Positions 1-8,981 of a DNA stretch of 32,511 nt are shown here, in pieces. The translations under genes and the position numbers were made by a program. The stretch comes from Rhizobium sp. 2MFCol3.1. GTDB lineage: Bacteria > Pseudomonadota > Alphaproteobacteria > Rhizobiales > Rhizobiaceae. Under the pieces are notes generated by a model, which saw only the letters and a list, made by a program, of their open reading frames with translations, was not told the origin of the DNA and ran no database searches. The stretch's first letter is position 1, and each line of letters begins with the position of its first letter. The stretch covers positions 1 through 32,511 of the forward strand of contig NZ_KB898384.1 in assembly GCF_000377565.1 (NCBI RefSeq), given 5' to 3'.

Positions 1-119
1 AGCAGTCGATGGACCTGGCTTCGACTGAGGTCGAGCCGTTCGGCTGCCTGGACGACGCTCAGACGTTCGTCACGGATCTTCTGGATGAATTCGAGGCGAT
101 GCAATTCTTTCTGCGACAT
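1..119 (-). CDS. IS transposase, N-terminal part (runs off the left edge)
   Basis: The first 39 codons of a transposase are visible, starting at the ATG at 119 on the minus strand. The protein begins MSQKELHRLEFIQKIRDERL and continues into a helix-turn-helix (VVQAAERLDLSRSQVHRLL). This start is typical of ISNCY/IS1202-like transposases, in which an N-terminal HTH precedes an integrase-type DDE core; the core is outside the window. The region upstream of the start carries a repeated 10-mer expected of an IS end (see 228-261). Whether the element is complete cannot be judged here. The family name is from memory of similar proteins, not a search. Confidence 0.7.
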   Translation of the reverse strand, partial: MSQKELHRLEFIQKIRDERLSVVQAAERLDLSRSQVHRL

Positions 120-227
120 GGTGATCAAAAAGGACATGACGACTCCGACCGCTCATGGTCTCGACCAGACTGAAGATCGTCATCCTTGCTCCCAACGTTG
201 GCTTTGACCAGTGCGTCGAGAGGCGAG

Positions 228-261
228 ACTGTCGCATCTCTAACTGGCCCAACTGTCGCAT
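228..261. repeat. Repeated 10-mer at the end of the left IS
   Basis: ACTGTCGCAT occurs at 228-237 and again at 252-261 in the same orientation, 24 bp apart. Both lie upstream of the partial transposase, so they are likely transposase-binding repeats at its outer end, which would put the IS boundary near 261. The opposite end is not in the window, so the inverted-repeat partner cannot be verified. Confidence 0.5.
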
Positions 262-848
262 TACTAAATAGCCCTTACAATACTTCGTGGCATAAAGCTG
301 ATTATGGAGCCGAGCAGTTGCGAGTAGGCACGAGTGATCTCAGCTCAGGCACACGGCTAGATGAACGACCACACGCAACCTATTCAATCGGACACTTAAG
401 GCTGCTCACTCTTCTGCGGCGCCATTGGGAACGGGCGACGATTCCTCCGCACTGCTCTCTGAAGCATACTATCGTTTCCCCGCTGGATTAGTTGGCATCC
501 TTGCGGCTGAAAGATGCTGGAAAGAGTTTGCGGTCCGGGCGACTGGCCGAACGGCAAAAGAACTGCGGTCGCACTGTCCAGAAAAGCCGAAACGTGAGTT
601 CACTCTCCGTGCCAATCGACCAATCACTGCCTGCCCCGGACACGTTCTTCCATGAGTTTGTCGGAACGCTGGATGAAATGGTAATGCCAAGCCACGCGCT
701 TCGCAAATCGTACCTCAGAAAACGGTCAAAGGCGAACGGTTGACCTCCGCTATCAGATACGTCTTTATCTGCCGCACGTTTGATTATTGCAGTGCCGAGA
801 AGCAATGTGGGCATCCCCTAAACAGCCCGGAATCGCTCTCGGATAGTT
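262..848. other. Gap without a recognisable gene
   Basis: About 590 bases between the IS end and the sugar kinase. Short open frames exist on both strands, but none resembles a known family and none has a convincing ribosome-binding site. I saw no clear terminator or operator. The region must contain whatever promoter drives the kinase at 849; I could not pick one out. Confidence 0.5.
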
Positions 849-2369
849 TTGCCTCGAGAAAGGCAGGGGATCATTAGCACCTATTTCATTGGCATCGACG
901 CCGGTTCATCACTTTGTAAGGCAGCCATTTTTGATCTTTCTGGACGGCAATTTGCCGAGGCGACGCGGCGCACGCCATTGAGCAGGCCAAAACCAGGCTG
1001 GTGCGAGCTTGACCCGGATATGTGCTGGACGGCTGTCGTTGACGTTATTCGCGACGCTCTCCGATCAAGTGGCTTAGAGCCGCAGCAGGTTGGCGGAATA
1101 GGCATCTCGGCGGCAATGGTTGGCGCTTGGCTTGTTGATTTCGAAGGCCAAGCGGTCAGACCCGGCATCAATTGGGAAGACAGCCGGAGCCAGGAGATCA
1201 TTGACCGGCTGACGGCCGCCGACCCGAACGTCGGTTCGCGAATATTCCAGTCCTCGGGGTCGGTCCTGCAGCAGGGATGTACACTGCCCGTACTGGCCTG
1301 GCTGGTGGAGAATGAGCCCGAAACAATCGCCCAGACCGCTTATGTCCTGAGTTACAAGGACTTTATCCGCATGAGACTGACCGACTTTGCGGCGACTGAC
1401 CGCAGCGAGGCCTCCGTCATTCCCGGCAGCGCGCGTGAAAGACAGCGTAGTGAAGCAATGATCGCGCTATTCGGACTGAAGGAGCATTTCCACTTGCTGC
1501 CACCGGTCTTCGATTCCGAAACGGTGCAAAGTTTCCTCAGCAGCGAAGCCGCCGCTCTCACCGGACTTCCGCAGGGCCTGCCGGTGGGTATTGGCGCCGG
1601 CGATGTCGCCGCCACGGTCATCGGGGCTGGCGGATTGGATGCGAACGGCGCGACGGCCGTCCTCGGAACGACCTGCATGGTCGGTGTTTGCCATCACACA
1701 CCTGTTTTCACGCCGCCGGACGTGGGACTGTTGTTCTCGCTGCCTGGCGATGTCTGGTACCGCTCCATGGTCAATGTCGCGGGTACGCTCAACCTCGACT
1801 GGGCAATCGGCGCATTGGCCCCCGACTTGGTCTCCAACCCTGATCGCTATCAACTGATCACCGCAATGGTCGAGGACGTCCCGATTGGAGCACGGGAACT
1901 GACATATCTCCCGTACCTCAGCGAAAGCGGCATTATTGCACCTGTGGTCTCGCTTGATGCTCGCGCGCAGTTTGCTGGCCTGACATCACGGCACGGCCGG
2001 CCCGAACTGTTTCGCGCGGTGTTCGAAGGTGTTGCGCTGGCCATGCGCGACCTCCTCGACGTGCTGAACTTCGAGGGAAGCGAAGTCGTGCTGACGGGTG
2101 GAGGAAGCCAAAGCCCGTTCTGGAGCCAGATGATTTCTGACATCCTACAACGCGATGTCGTCGTGCCGCACGGCACGCAGTTCGGGGCGAGAGGTGCAGC
2201 ACTTTTGGTTGCGACCGCGCTTGGCCATTTCCCGGATATCCGCACGGCGTCGCGGGCCGTTGCGGGCGATGCCAAGCGCTACCGATCCAACCCCGCGATG
2301 CGATGCGAATACGAAGCCGCACTGCAGCGCTATCGCGGTCACCGGGATCGCTTACTCTCCAAAGATTAG
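849..2369 (+). CDS. FGGY-family carbohydrate kinase (xylulokinase-like)
   Basis: Predicted cytoplasmic sugar kinase of the ASKHA/FGGY fold that transfers the ATP gamma-phosphate to a sugar or sugar alcohol. At 506 residues it has normal family length. The N-terminal phosphate-1 motif YFIGIDAGSSLCKAAIFD opens the first FGGY domain, and the C-terminal domain carries the adenosine-type glycine cluster VVLTGGGSQSPFWSQMISD. GAGDVAATVIGAGG in the middle is also typical. The start is uncertain: TTG at 849 is the longest frame, while the homologous region begins only at about residue 11, just after an AGGGGA at about 865-870, so the true start may lie slightly downstream. It precedes the GntR/ABC operon by 88 bp with its own gap, so it may be a separate unit. 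The substrate cannot be assigned; pentulose, erythritol-like or amino-sugar-derived substrates are possible. Confidence 0.85.
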   Translation: MPRERQGIISTYFIGIDAGSSLCKAAIFDLSGRQFAEATRRTPLSRPKPGWCELDPDMCWTAVVDVIRDALRSSGLEPQQVGGIGISAAMVGAWLVDFEGQAVRPGINWEDSRSQEIIDRLTAADPNVGSRIFQSSGSVLQQGCTLPVLAWLVENEPETIAQTAYVLSYKDFIRMRLTDFAATDRSEASVIPGSARERQRSEAMIALFGLKEHFHLLPPVFDSETVQSFLSSEAAALTGLPQGLPVGIGAGDVAATVIGAGGLDANGATAVLGTTCMVGVCHHTPVFTPPDVGLLFSLPGDVWYRSMVNVAGTLNLDWAIGALAPDLVSNPDRYQLITAMVEDVPIGARELTYLPYLSESGIIAPVVSLDARAQFAGLTSRHGRPELFRAVFEGVALAMRDLLDVLNFEGSEVVLTGGGSQSPFWSQMISDILQRDVVVPHGTQFGARGAALLVATALGHFPDIRTASRAVAGDAKRYRSNPAMRCEYEAALQRYRGHRDRLLSKD

Positions 2370-2411
2370 GGCCCCAGCATAATTCCGAGTGGGCGCTTGC
2401 ATTTTTAAAAT

Positions 2412-2423
2412 TGGTCTATACCA
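2412..2423. promoter_or_regulatory. Probable GntR (NagR/DasR-type) operator
   Basis: TGGTCTATACCA lies 34 bp upstream of the gntR start. It differs by one base from TGGTCTAGACCA, the palindromic core I know for GntR/UTRA regulators of the NagR/DasR group. A weaker related site, GGACTATACC, follows at about 2435-2444, just before the Shine-Dalgarno sequence. The position suggests autoregulation of the whole gntR-ABC operon: repressor binding would block transcription until a phosphosugar ligand binds the UTRA domain. The match is seen; the function is inferred. Confidence 0.6.
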
Positions 2424-2457
2424 TTCATCACTGCGGACTATACCGGAGGGATTGGCT

Positions 2458-3198
2458 GTGATCGATCAAGAGGCGCCTCTCTACATCAAGATTGCAACTC
2501 AGCTTGCGAGTGACATTCAGGCAGGCCGCCTGAAGGCAGGCGAGAAGATCGATTCTGAGCGTGTGCTGGCTGCTGATCTCGGCGTCAGCCGCATGACGGC
2601 CCGCCAGGCCATCCAACACCTCACCACGCGCGGGCTCGTCGAAACACGGGTTGGCCAGGGCACGTTCGTGACGCATCCCGTTATCGAACAGAAACTTTCG
2701 ACGTTGTCGGGCTTTACCGAGGAAATGGCGCGCCAGGGCCACAAAACCTCCAGCCTAGTGGTCCTTGCTGAGACCCGTGTAGCGGACAGCTTCGCCATCG
2801 AAGCACTGCATCTTCCAAGCAACGCCCAGGTTCACCGGTTGGTCCGCGTCCGTCTCGTTGACGGGGAACCGGTGGCGATCGAAACGACGGACGTCAGCGC
2901 GTCCCTGGCGCCGGGATTGATCGAACTGGCTGATTTCAGCCGCGAGTCCGTCTACGGGATTTTACGGGATCATTTCGGGATTATTCCCACAACCGGTGAA
3001 CAGACCATGATGGCGGCAACTGCCGACGCATCGACGGCTCGTTCCCTGAGCCTCATCGAAGGCAGCCCGGTTCTCAAGCTGACGCGTCTGACGTTCGACA
3101 GCCAAGGCCATCCATTTGAATTCGTAAGATCTTTCTATCGCGGCGATTCATTCGTCATGAAGGTGGATCTCAATCTCGGAGCATTAAGCGGACAATGA
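2458..3198 (+). CDS. GntR-family transcriptional regulator with UTRA ligand domain
   Basis: Winged-helix DNA-binding domain at about residues 5-70 (APLYIKIATQLASDIQAG, then SERVLAADLGVSRMTARQAI) and a C-terminal UTRA sensor domain from about residue 90, ending in FVRSFYRGDSFVMKVDL, a typical HutC/NagR-subfamily finish. I chose GTG at 2458 because GGAGGG at 2445-2450 is ideally spaced and the family N-terminus begins here; this gives 246 residues. The longer frame from 2389 would place the operator inside the gene. The stop overlaps the ATG of the SIS gene (ATGA), showing translational coupling. It probably senses a sugar phosphate made by this cluster and represses its own operon through the site at 2412-2423. 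Confidence 0.9.
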   Translation: MIDQEAPLYIKIATQLASDIQAGRLKAGEKIDSERVLAADLGVSRMTARQAIQHLTTRGLVETRVGQGTFVTHPVIEQKLSTLSGFTEEMARQGHKTSSLVVLAETRVADSFAIEALHLPSNAQVHRLVRVRLVDGEPVAIETTDVSASLAPGLIELADFSRESVYGILRDHFGIIPTTGEQTMMAATADASTARSLSLIEGSPVLKLTRLTFDSQGHPFEFVRSFYRGDSFVMKVDLNLGALSGQ

Positions 3199-3923
3199 CA
3201 CTGCTGACGGATCAATATTTGGACGCCCTCATTTCGCGCCTGGGCCAGGTTCGGACGGAACTCGCGCCAGCCATGGAAAAAGCCGTAGAGGCGATCGTGG
3301 ATGCCGCGCGAACCGATCATCGCGTCTATATTTTCGGAACTGGTCATTCCCATGTCTTGGCCGAGGAGGCCCACTACCGCGCGGGTGGACTTGCGATCAC
3401 CGTTCCTATACTCGCCGGTCCGACGATGCTGCACGAGGGAGCGGTCGCCGGCACTGCCTATGAGCGCATGCCGGGCATCGTCGCGCCCATCTTCGCACGC
3501 TACGACATCCGTGCGGGGGACGTTCTTTTCGTGATCTCGAATTCCGGGACCAATCCCGCTCCCATCGAGGCAGCAAACATCGGGCGTGATCTCGACGCCA
3601 AGGTAATCGCCATCACCTCGGTAGCCTATTCGACAGCTTCGGCGAAAGGCGGAACACGCCTTGCCGACCTTGCCGATATTGTCCTCGACAACGGTTCACC
3701 GCCCGGCGATGCCATTTTGGACGTTCCCGGCAGCGACCTGAAAGTCGGACCGATTTCGACGGCAATCGGGGTCTCGATCCTGAATGCCATTCTGGCCGAG
3801 GTCGCCGCGCGGCTTTCGGCGGATGGCAACGCCCCCATCTACCTGAGCGCCAACATGCCGGGCGCAAAGGAGATCAACGAGAAGCTGGTCGAGCGGTTCC
3901 GCCCGCGCAACCCGCATCTTTGA
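3195..3923 (+). CDS. SIS-domain phosphosugar-binding protein (UPF0309-like)
   Basis: A 242-residue single-SIS-domain protein. SIS domains bind phosphosugars and carry out aldose/ketose isomerisation, deamination or ether cleavage, or act as sensors. The characteristic serines and glycines are visible in YIFGTGHSHVLAEE (about residues 44-57) and in the phosphate-binding VISNSGTNPAPIEAA (about residues 113-127). Overall it resembles the UPF0309 group that often travels with GntR/UTRA regulators and sugar ABC transporters. The start ATG overlaps the gntR stop, so the two are co-translated. An amino-sugar phosphate isomerase/deaminase role fits the operator type but is inference. Confidence 0.85.
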   Translation: MTLLTDQYLDALISRLGQVRTELAPAMEKAVEAIVDAARTDHRVYIFGTGHSHVLAEEAHYRAGGLAITVPILAGPTMLHEGAVAGTAYERMPGIVAPIFARYDIRAGDVLFVISNSGTNPAPIEAANIGRDLDAKVIAITSVAYSTASAKGGTRLADLADIVLDNGSPPGDAILDVPGSDLKVGPISTAIGVSILNAILAEVAARLSADGNAPIYLSANMPGAKEINEKLVERFRPRNPHL

Positions 3924-3968
3924 GACAAGTTCACTGTCAACGAGCAACGTAAAAAAGAGGGAACTGAC

Positions 3969-5249
3969 ATGAAGAACAGAATCTTGGGCCTCCTCGCTGG
4001 AGCCTGCTTGCTGATGCCGCTCAACGCCATGGCCGCACCGGTGGAGGTTACGCTGTGGCACATGGAACAGCCGCCACACCGCGTCGCGCGAATCCAGGAA
4101 ATCATTGATGCCTTCAACGCGGCTCATCCTGACATCAAGGTCAAGCAGGAGCCCCAGAACTGGGGTGAGGTTTACGCGAAGGCGCCCGCTGCGCTGGCGG
4201 CCGGCGCCGGCCCGGACATGCTGTTTGCGATTCCCGACTTCACACCCATTCTGAAGAACATCGGCGCCCTCACCTCGGTCTCCGATTTCGTCGGCGAGCT
4301 CGACAAGGAGCACCATTTCGTCAAGAGCGCTGTCCAGTCCTACAGCTATGATGGCGGCATCTGGGCCGTACCGCTCTACAACATGGCGATAAACCTGTGG
4401 TACAGAAAGAGTGTGCTCGACGCGGCAGGCCTGAAGGTCCCGGAGAACTGGAGCGACTGGAAGGCGGCGTCCGAAAAGCTGAGCACAAATGGCGCCTTCG
4501 GGATTGGATTGCCGGCCAACAAGCAGCTCTACACCGATCAGGCGATCTACAGCGTCATGGTCAACGGCGGAGCCACCGAGATCTTCAATGAGGACGGAAG
4601 CTTCCGATTCAACAATCCTCAGACGGTCGCCGCGCTCGACTATTACTCCAGCCTCCAGAAGCTGTCCCCGCCCGACAGCACCTCGTGGACCTGGGGCGAA
4701 GCTGAGGCCTGCTTTGTGTCCAAGAGCTGCGGCATGATCATGCAGTTCTCCGTCATTTCGAGCTATGACACCCAGGGCGGCGGTGACCCGGCAGACCTCG
4801 GCGTAGCCGCGATCCCCCATGCAGACGGCGAGAGCGATCACAACACGATTGCTTATGCAAACGCCGTCATGTTGCTGTCGAAGGACGATACCAAGCGCAA
4901 GGCGTCCGAGGAGTTCGTTCGCTACCTGCTTCAGCCGGAAACCTACGGCAAGTTCCTCAACATGGAACCTGGCCTGTTCATGCCCGTGACGGAAGATGGC
5001 GCTAAGTCTGAGAGCTTCTGGAGCGATCCCATGGTCCAGAAGTACAAGTCGCAGGTCGAGACGATCATCGCAAACTCCCAGAACGGGAAGCTGTTCGGTT
5101 TCACCAGCGGCCGAACCTTCCCTTCGATTGCGGCCGTCTCCGCACAGAACGTGATCGCCGAAACCCTGCAGATGATCGTGGTTGGCGGCAAGACCGCGGC
5201 TGACGCTGTCGCGGCTGGCCAGGACAGAATGATCGAAGTCGCCAAGTAG
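3969..5249 (+). CDS. Sugar ABC transporter periplasmic binding protein (family 1)
   Basis: A 426-residue solute-binding protein that captures sugar in the periplasm and delivers it to the permeases encoded next. The Sec signal peptide is clear: KNR, hydrophobic LLAGACLLMPLNA, cleavage after AMA (residue about 23). The mature start VEVTLWHMEQPPHRVARIQE and the later FNAAHPDIKVKQEP are typical of family 1 binding proteins for oligosaccharides or glycosides. GAGGGA precedes the ATG by a few bases. The 45-bp gap from the SIS gene contains a short A-rich run but no terminator, so it is probably co-transcribed with differential translation. A substrate such as an N-acetyl-amino sugar oligomer is possible but cannot be read from sequence. 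Confidence 0.9.
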   Translation: MKNRILGLLAGACLLMPLNAMAAPVEVTLWHMEQPPHRVARIQEIIDAFNAAHPDIKVKQEPQNWGEVYAKAPAALAAGAGPDMLFAIPDFTPILKNIGALTSVSDFVGELDKEHHFVKSAVQSYSYDGGIWAVPLYNMAINLWYRKSVLDAAGLKVPENWSDWKAASEKLSTNGAFGIGLPANKQLYTDQAIYSVMVNGGATEIFNEDGSFRFNNPQTVAALDYYSSLQKLSPPDSTSWTWGEAEACFVSKSCGMIMQFSVISSYDTQGGGDPADLGVAAIPHADGESDHNTIAYANAVMLLSKDDTKRKASEEFVRYLLQPETYGKFLNMEPGLFMPVTEDGAKSESFWSDPMVQKYKSQVETIIANSQNGKLFGFTSGRTFPSIAAVSAQNVIAETLQMIVVGGKTAADAVAAGQDRMIEVAK

Positions 5250-5268
5250 CAGCTGGAAGGAGCGCCGG

Positions 5269-6138
5269 ATGCAAAAGTCGCGTTTACTCGCCATTGTCTT
5301 TGTGGCACCGGCGCTCATCGTCTTGGGAGGCATTCTCGGTTGGCCGTTGGTCTCTGCAATCCTATTAAGCATGCAGGACGTCAGAACCATCGGCTCGGCC
5401 GGACAATGGGTAGGCCTGCAGAACTACTCGGCCGTCCTGTCCAACCAGAGCTTCTGGATGGCGGTGGTCATGAGCATTATCTGGGTCGTAGCAAATGCCG
5501 TGGTCCAGACGATCCTCGCGCTGATCACCGCACTGACCCTCAACCAGAATTTCCCAGGTGTGCGCATTGCCCGTACCTGGGTTATTCTCACCTGGATCGT
5601 GCCAACAGTCGTTGTCGTCATCATCTGGCGATGGCTATTTTCGACATCAGGCGGAATGATCAATCCGCTCCTGGCGCAGGCAGGACTGATTGATCGTCCG
5701 ATCGGTTTCTTCAGCATGCCATGGACGGCGATGGCGACGCTGATCTTCATCAATTCCTGGCGCTGGTTTCCGTTCATCGCGCTCATGATGCTTGCCGGGC
5801 TCACGCGCATTCCCTCCGATCTTTACGAAGCCGCGCGGATTGATGGCGCCAATGGTTGGCGAAGCTTTACGCGCATTACATGGCCTCTCCTCGCGCCGAC
5901 ACTTGGGGTGCTGACCGTGGTCGGAACGCTCCTGTCATTCAATGTGTTCGACATCATATGGCTGATGACGGCAGGGGGACCCGCGGGCGGCACGCGTACA
6001 CTTCCCGTCATCATCTATGAGACCGCCTTCAAGGGCTACAAGCTCAGCGAAGCGGCCACGATGTCTGTGTTGGCGACAATTCTCCTGATGGCGTTTGCAC
6101 TCTTGGCAAGCCGAACCTTGATGCGGGAAGACGATTGA
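5269..6138 (+). CDS. Sugar ABC transporter permease (MalF-like)
   Basis: A 289-residue inner-membrane permease with about six transmembrane segments (first IVFVAPALIVLGGILGWPLV). The EAA loop that docks on the ATPase is present as YEAARIDGANGWRSFTRITW at about residues 187-206. Short N-terminal cytoplasmic tail MQKSR. An AAGGAG precedes the ATG, and the gene lies 19 bp after the binding-protein stop. It partners with the next permease as the heterodimeric channel of a CUT1-type importer. Confidence 0.92.
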   Translation: MQKSRLLAIVFVAPALIVLGGILGWPLVSAILLSMQDVRTIGSAGQWVGLQNYSAVLSNQSFWMAVVMSIIWVVANAVVQTILALITALTLNQNFPGVRIARTWVILTWIVPTVVVVIIWRWLFSTSGGMINPLLAQAGLIDRPIGFFSMPWTAMATLIFINSWRWFPFIALMMLAGLTRIPSDLYEAARIDGANGWRSFTRITWPLLAPTLGVLTVVGTLLSFNVFDIIWLMTAGGPAGGTRTLPVIIYETAFKGYKLSEAATMSVLATILLMAFALLASRTLMREDD

Positions 6139-6965
6139 TGAAGCGCTCTTTCACCTCGTCCCTGTTACTCTGCCTTTCGCTGATCGTCTTGACCCTGTTG
6201 ATCGGTCTGCCATTCTGGTGGGTGCTGTCAGGTGCGTTCAAGCTGCCCCAGGAGATTATCGCCCGCGTGCCGACGATGGTGCCGCACTCATTCACCCTGC
6301 AGCACTTCACCAAGCTGCTGAGCGGATCGGACTATCCCACCTACATGATCAACAGCCTGATCGTTGCGATCCTCTCGACCGCCCTGACGCTGACCCTGGC
6401 GGTTCCTGCTGCCTACGCGTTTTTCCGCCTCGCATTTCCGGGCCGCGAGACGCTCTATCGCATCATTCTGCTTGCCTACGCCTTTCCGAGCATCGTCGTG
6501 CTCATCCCGCTGTTCGGCATGTTTGCGAAAGTCGGGCTCATCGATACGCTCGCCGCGCTGATCATCGTCAACGTGACCTTTGCGCTCCCCTTCTCGATCT
6601 GGATGTTGCGCTCGTTCTTCGCCTCCGTTCCCAAGGAGATCGAGGAGGCCGCCGTCATGGACGGAACGCCGCCCGCCGTCATCCTGCGCAGGATCATGAT
6701 CCCGCTGATCGCTCCCGGCATCGCGTCGGTCGGCATCTTCGCATTCATCTGCGCGTGGACCGAGTATGTTTTCGCTTCCGTGCTTATTCTCTCCGATGCC
6801 AAGCGAACGGTCCCGGTCGGGTTCTCGGGCATCATCGGCCAGTATCAGATCGATTGGGGCCTTCTATTGGCCGGCGCGAGCCTTGCGGTCCTGCCTGTCG
6901 TCATTCTTTTTGCCTTGGTCGGGCGCTGGTTTGTCAGCGGTCTCACCGAAGGCGCCGTGAAATAA
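6138..6965 (+). CDS. Sugar ABC transporter permease (MalG-like)
   Basis: A 275-residue second permease of the CUT1 transporter. The ATG at 6138 overlaps the stop of the previous gene by one base (TGATG), so translation is coupled; an in-frame TTG directly before it is not needed. It has about six membrane segments and the EAA motif EEAAVMDGTPPAVILRRIMI. Typical MalG-like features are the N-terminal FWWVLSGAFK and the C-terminal arm RWFVSGLTEGAVK. Confidence 0.92.
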   Translation: MKRSFTSSLLLCLSLIVLTLLIGLPFWWVLSGAFKLPQEIIARVPTMVPHSFTLQHFTKLLSGSDYPTYMINSLIVAILSTALTLTLAVPAAYAFFRLAFPGRETLYRIILLAYAFPSIVVLIPLFGMFAKVGLIDTLAALIIVNVTFALPFSIWMLRSFFASVPKEIEEAAVMDGTPPAVILRRIMIPLIAPGIASVGIFAFICAWTEYVFASVLILSDAKRTVPVGFSGIIGQYQIDWGLLLAGASLAVLPVVILFALVGRWFVSGLTEGAVK

Positions 6966-6976
6966 AGGACCGAACT

Positions 6977-8068
6977 TTGGGAAAACTCCAACTCAAGAAC
7001 ATGAAGAAATCCTTCGGCGATACCGAGGTGATCCGCAATGTCGACCTGATGGTCGAGGATGGTGAGTTTATCGTGTTCGTCGGCCCATCTGGCTGCGGCA
7101 AGTCTACCCTGCTTCGCATGATTGCCGGGCTGGAGACCGCCGACAGCGGGGCGATCGAAATCGATGGCATCGATGTATCCAAATCCGATCCCAGCAAGCG
7201 CGGGATTGCCATGGTCTTTCAAACCTACGCCCTCTACCCGCACATGACGGTGGAAGAGAATATGGCGTTTGGCCTCGAAATGGCGGGTATGCCTCAGGCG
7301 GAGCGTAAGCAACTGGTCGAGAAGACGGCCCGCACACTGCATCTCGAGCCCTATCTCAAACGCAAGCCGAGGCAGCTTTCCGGTGGCCAGCGCCAGCGTG
7401 TGGCAATCGGCCGAGCCATTGTGCGCGATCCGAAGATATTCCTCTTCGATGAGCCACTTTCCAATCTCGATGCGGAGCTGAGGGTGCGGATGCGCATCGA
7501 GATCGCAAAACTTCATGCCGACCTCGGCGCGACGATGATCTATGTCACCCATGATCAGGTCGAGGCGATGACACTCGCCAGCCGCATCGTCGTCTTGCGC
7601 GATGGACGTATCGAGCAAGTCGGAACACCGCTCGAGCTTTATGGTGATCCACACAACGCATTTGTCGCCGGGTTCATAGGCTCGCCGAAGATGAACTTCA
7701 TTCCTGCCACGCTAACAGGGCGAACGGAAGCTGGCAGCGTAATCCTGAACGCCCCCGATCTCGGCCTTGCTGGCATCGTCGTCATGCCCCGCGATGCCAA
7801 CTCAGAAATACCGCAGCAGATGATCCTCGGTGTCCGCCCCGAGCACTTTCTGGAGCCCAATGCGGCTGGCAGCATAAACGTTAGCCTGACACCTGAAGTG
7901 ATCGAACATCTGGGTGGCGTTTCCTACGTTTACACCGACGCAGGACGCGACACCTCGGTCATCGCCGAAGTCCGCGGCAAGCCGAACCTTAAGGTCGCAA
8001 GCGAACTGCACCTCAGCATACGACCCGCAGATTGCTTGCTGTTCGACGGCCAAGGAAGGCGTCTTTAG
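6977..8068 (+). CDS. Sugar ABC transporter ATP-binding protein (MalK/UgpC-like)
   Basis: A 363-residue ATPase with an N-terminal ABC domain and a C-terminal TOBE regulatory domain. Walker A is GPSGCGKST (residues 36-44), the signature is LSGGQRQRVAIGRA, Walker B is IFLFDEPLSNLDA, and the H-switch is YVTHDQVEA. The TTG at 6977 is the start: it gives the exact family N-terminus (GKLQLKNMKKSFG), has AAAGGA about eight bases upstream, and lies 11 bp after the second permease. A much longer open frame reaching back to 6218 overlaps the permease and is spurious. It is the last gene of the operon; I saw no clear U-tract terminator before the convergent gene. Confidence 0.93.
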   Translation: MGKLQLKNMKKSFGDTEVIRNVDLMVEDGEFIVFVGPSGCGKSTLLRMIAGLETADSGAIEIDGIDVSKSDPSKRGIAMVFQTYALYPHMTVEENMAFGLEMAGMPQAERKQLVEKTARTLHLEPYLKRKPRQLSGGQRQRVAIGRAIVRDPKIFLFDEPLSNLDAELRVRMRIEIAKLHADLGATMIYVTHDQVEAMTLASRIVVLRDGRIEQVGTPLELYGDPHNAFVAGFIGSPKMNFIPATLTGRTEAGSVILNAPDLGLAGIVVMPRDANSEIPQQMILGVRPEHFLEPNAAGSINVSLTPEVIEHLGGVSYVYTDAGRDTSVIAEVRGKPNLKVASELHLSIRPADCLLFDGQGRRL

Positions 8069-8116
8069 TCGCGGGTCAGCGGTCTTGACGCAATTCGTGA
8101 CAAGACGACTGCCTTC

Positions 8117-8932
8117 CTAGCGCTCGCTTTTTCTAGCTTCGGCCGCTCTGGTCATAGGGCCTAAAATCGTTGGGGGAGACTGCTTTCCCATTTCACGCCG
8201 GACGTCAGCAAGGTGACTACCGTCGATAGCATAGACGTATTTGCGCGCTTGCCTCAGAACCAGCCTATTAGTTTCCCGTACAATCTTGCCCGGTCGCAAA
8301 GCGGCAAATTGCCGGGCAAAATCAACTGTGGTCGCCGCAAGGAATAGTCGTGTTGGACTTATCGGAAGTGCGTAATGCCCGGCATACTGCAGCATTCCTT
8401 GCGTGAAAATAACTGGCCGATCCGACGTCATCAGCCGTCGTTTCACGCAGCTGGTGTCAATTATGATCCACTGCATTCTTTGGAACAGGCGCAGCGCGGG
8501 TGGATGTTCGATGAAGGTCGTAATTGCAAACATCGCCGACCATTCGACGTGCGTTGCATCAGACTGCACCATCCAATCTTCAAAGAGAGCCGGGTCTTCC
8601 TCCAGCTTAATGGCGTCGTGTTTCGACTGAAACTCCTGTTGCGGCGTCATTACAAGGTCGGTGTAGTTCCTTTTGAACGCCGCGACCTCTTCTGGATTGC
8701 GCAGCATCAGAGACAATACAAAACGCCCCCAAGCATTGCGGATTCTCCCCTCAATTGGCGCAATTTCGCCCAAAAGCAGATCACGAGCACGGACCGCTTC
8801 ATCATCAATGGGCGCCATAAAGGCGCTTTCCATCTCATGTTCGTCGACAAGAGGAACGCCGGGAAGCTTATACAAATCTACCGCATAACCTGTGGCTGTT
8901 GTCTGCGCTGAGAGTTGACCCGGGATTTCCAC
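8117..8932 (-). pseudogene. DUF4238 protein, 5'-truncated
   Basis: The frame reads VDLYKLPGVPLVDEHEMESA and later contains MTSDRPVIF, the conserved motif of the DUF4238 family, whose function is unknown. Family members normally begin with an HFVPQ-type segment about 50 residues upstream; here that is missing, and the frame enters IS-like terminal repeats at about 8917-8932. The apparent GTG start at 8932 lies inside that repeat, so it is a fusion artefact rather than a native start. The C-terminus (ending KSER) appears intact. Convergent with the ABC operon. Confidence 0.6.
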
Positions 8933-8979
8933 TGAGAAGTAAAATCTCGGTGGAAATGCCGGGTCACTTCTCAGTGGTA
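8917..8979. repeat. Nested inverted IS terminal repeats (IS21-like scar)
   Basis: GACCCGGGATTTCCACTGAG starts at 8917. An imperfect inverted copy (GACCCGGCATTTCCACCGAG on the minus strand) lies at 8948-8967, and CACTTCTCAGTGG at 8967-8979 is an inverted copy of the 3' part of the first. Multiple copies of such a motif are what IS21-family ends look like. No transposase of that family is nearby, so this is a solo scar. It separates the truncated DUF4238 gene from the truncated GGDEF gene, so the element or a deletion between two copies probably removed the missing parts of both. Confidence 0.55.
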
Positions 8980-8981
8980 AT

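Noticed and set aside
3696..5390. 564-aa open frame on the minus strand
   Set aside because: Antisense to the SIS and binding-protein genes, which have unmistakable motifs; the minus product has no recognisable domain.
6218..6976. Long open frame in front of the ATPase, apparently giving a 616-aa protein
   Set aside because: It is an out-of-frame shadow of the second permease; the ATPase family N-terminus and ribosome-binding site place the start at 6977.
6845..7654. 269-aa open frame on the minus strand
   Set aside because: Antisense to the ABC ATPase, whose Walker and signature motifs are clear.
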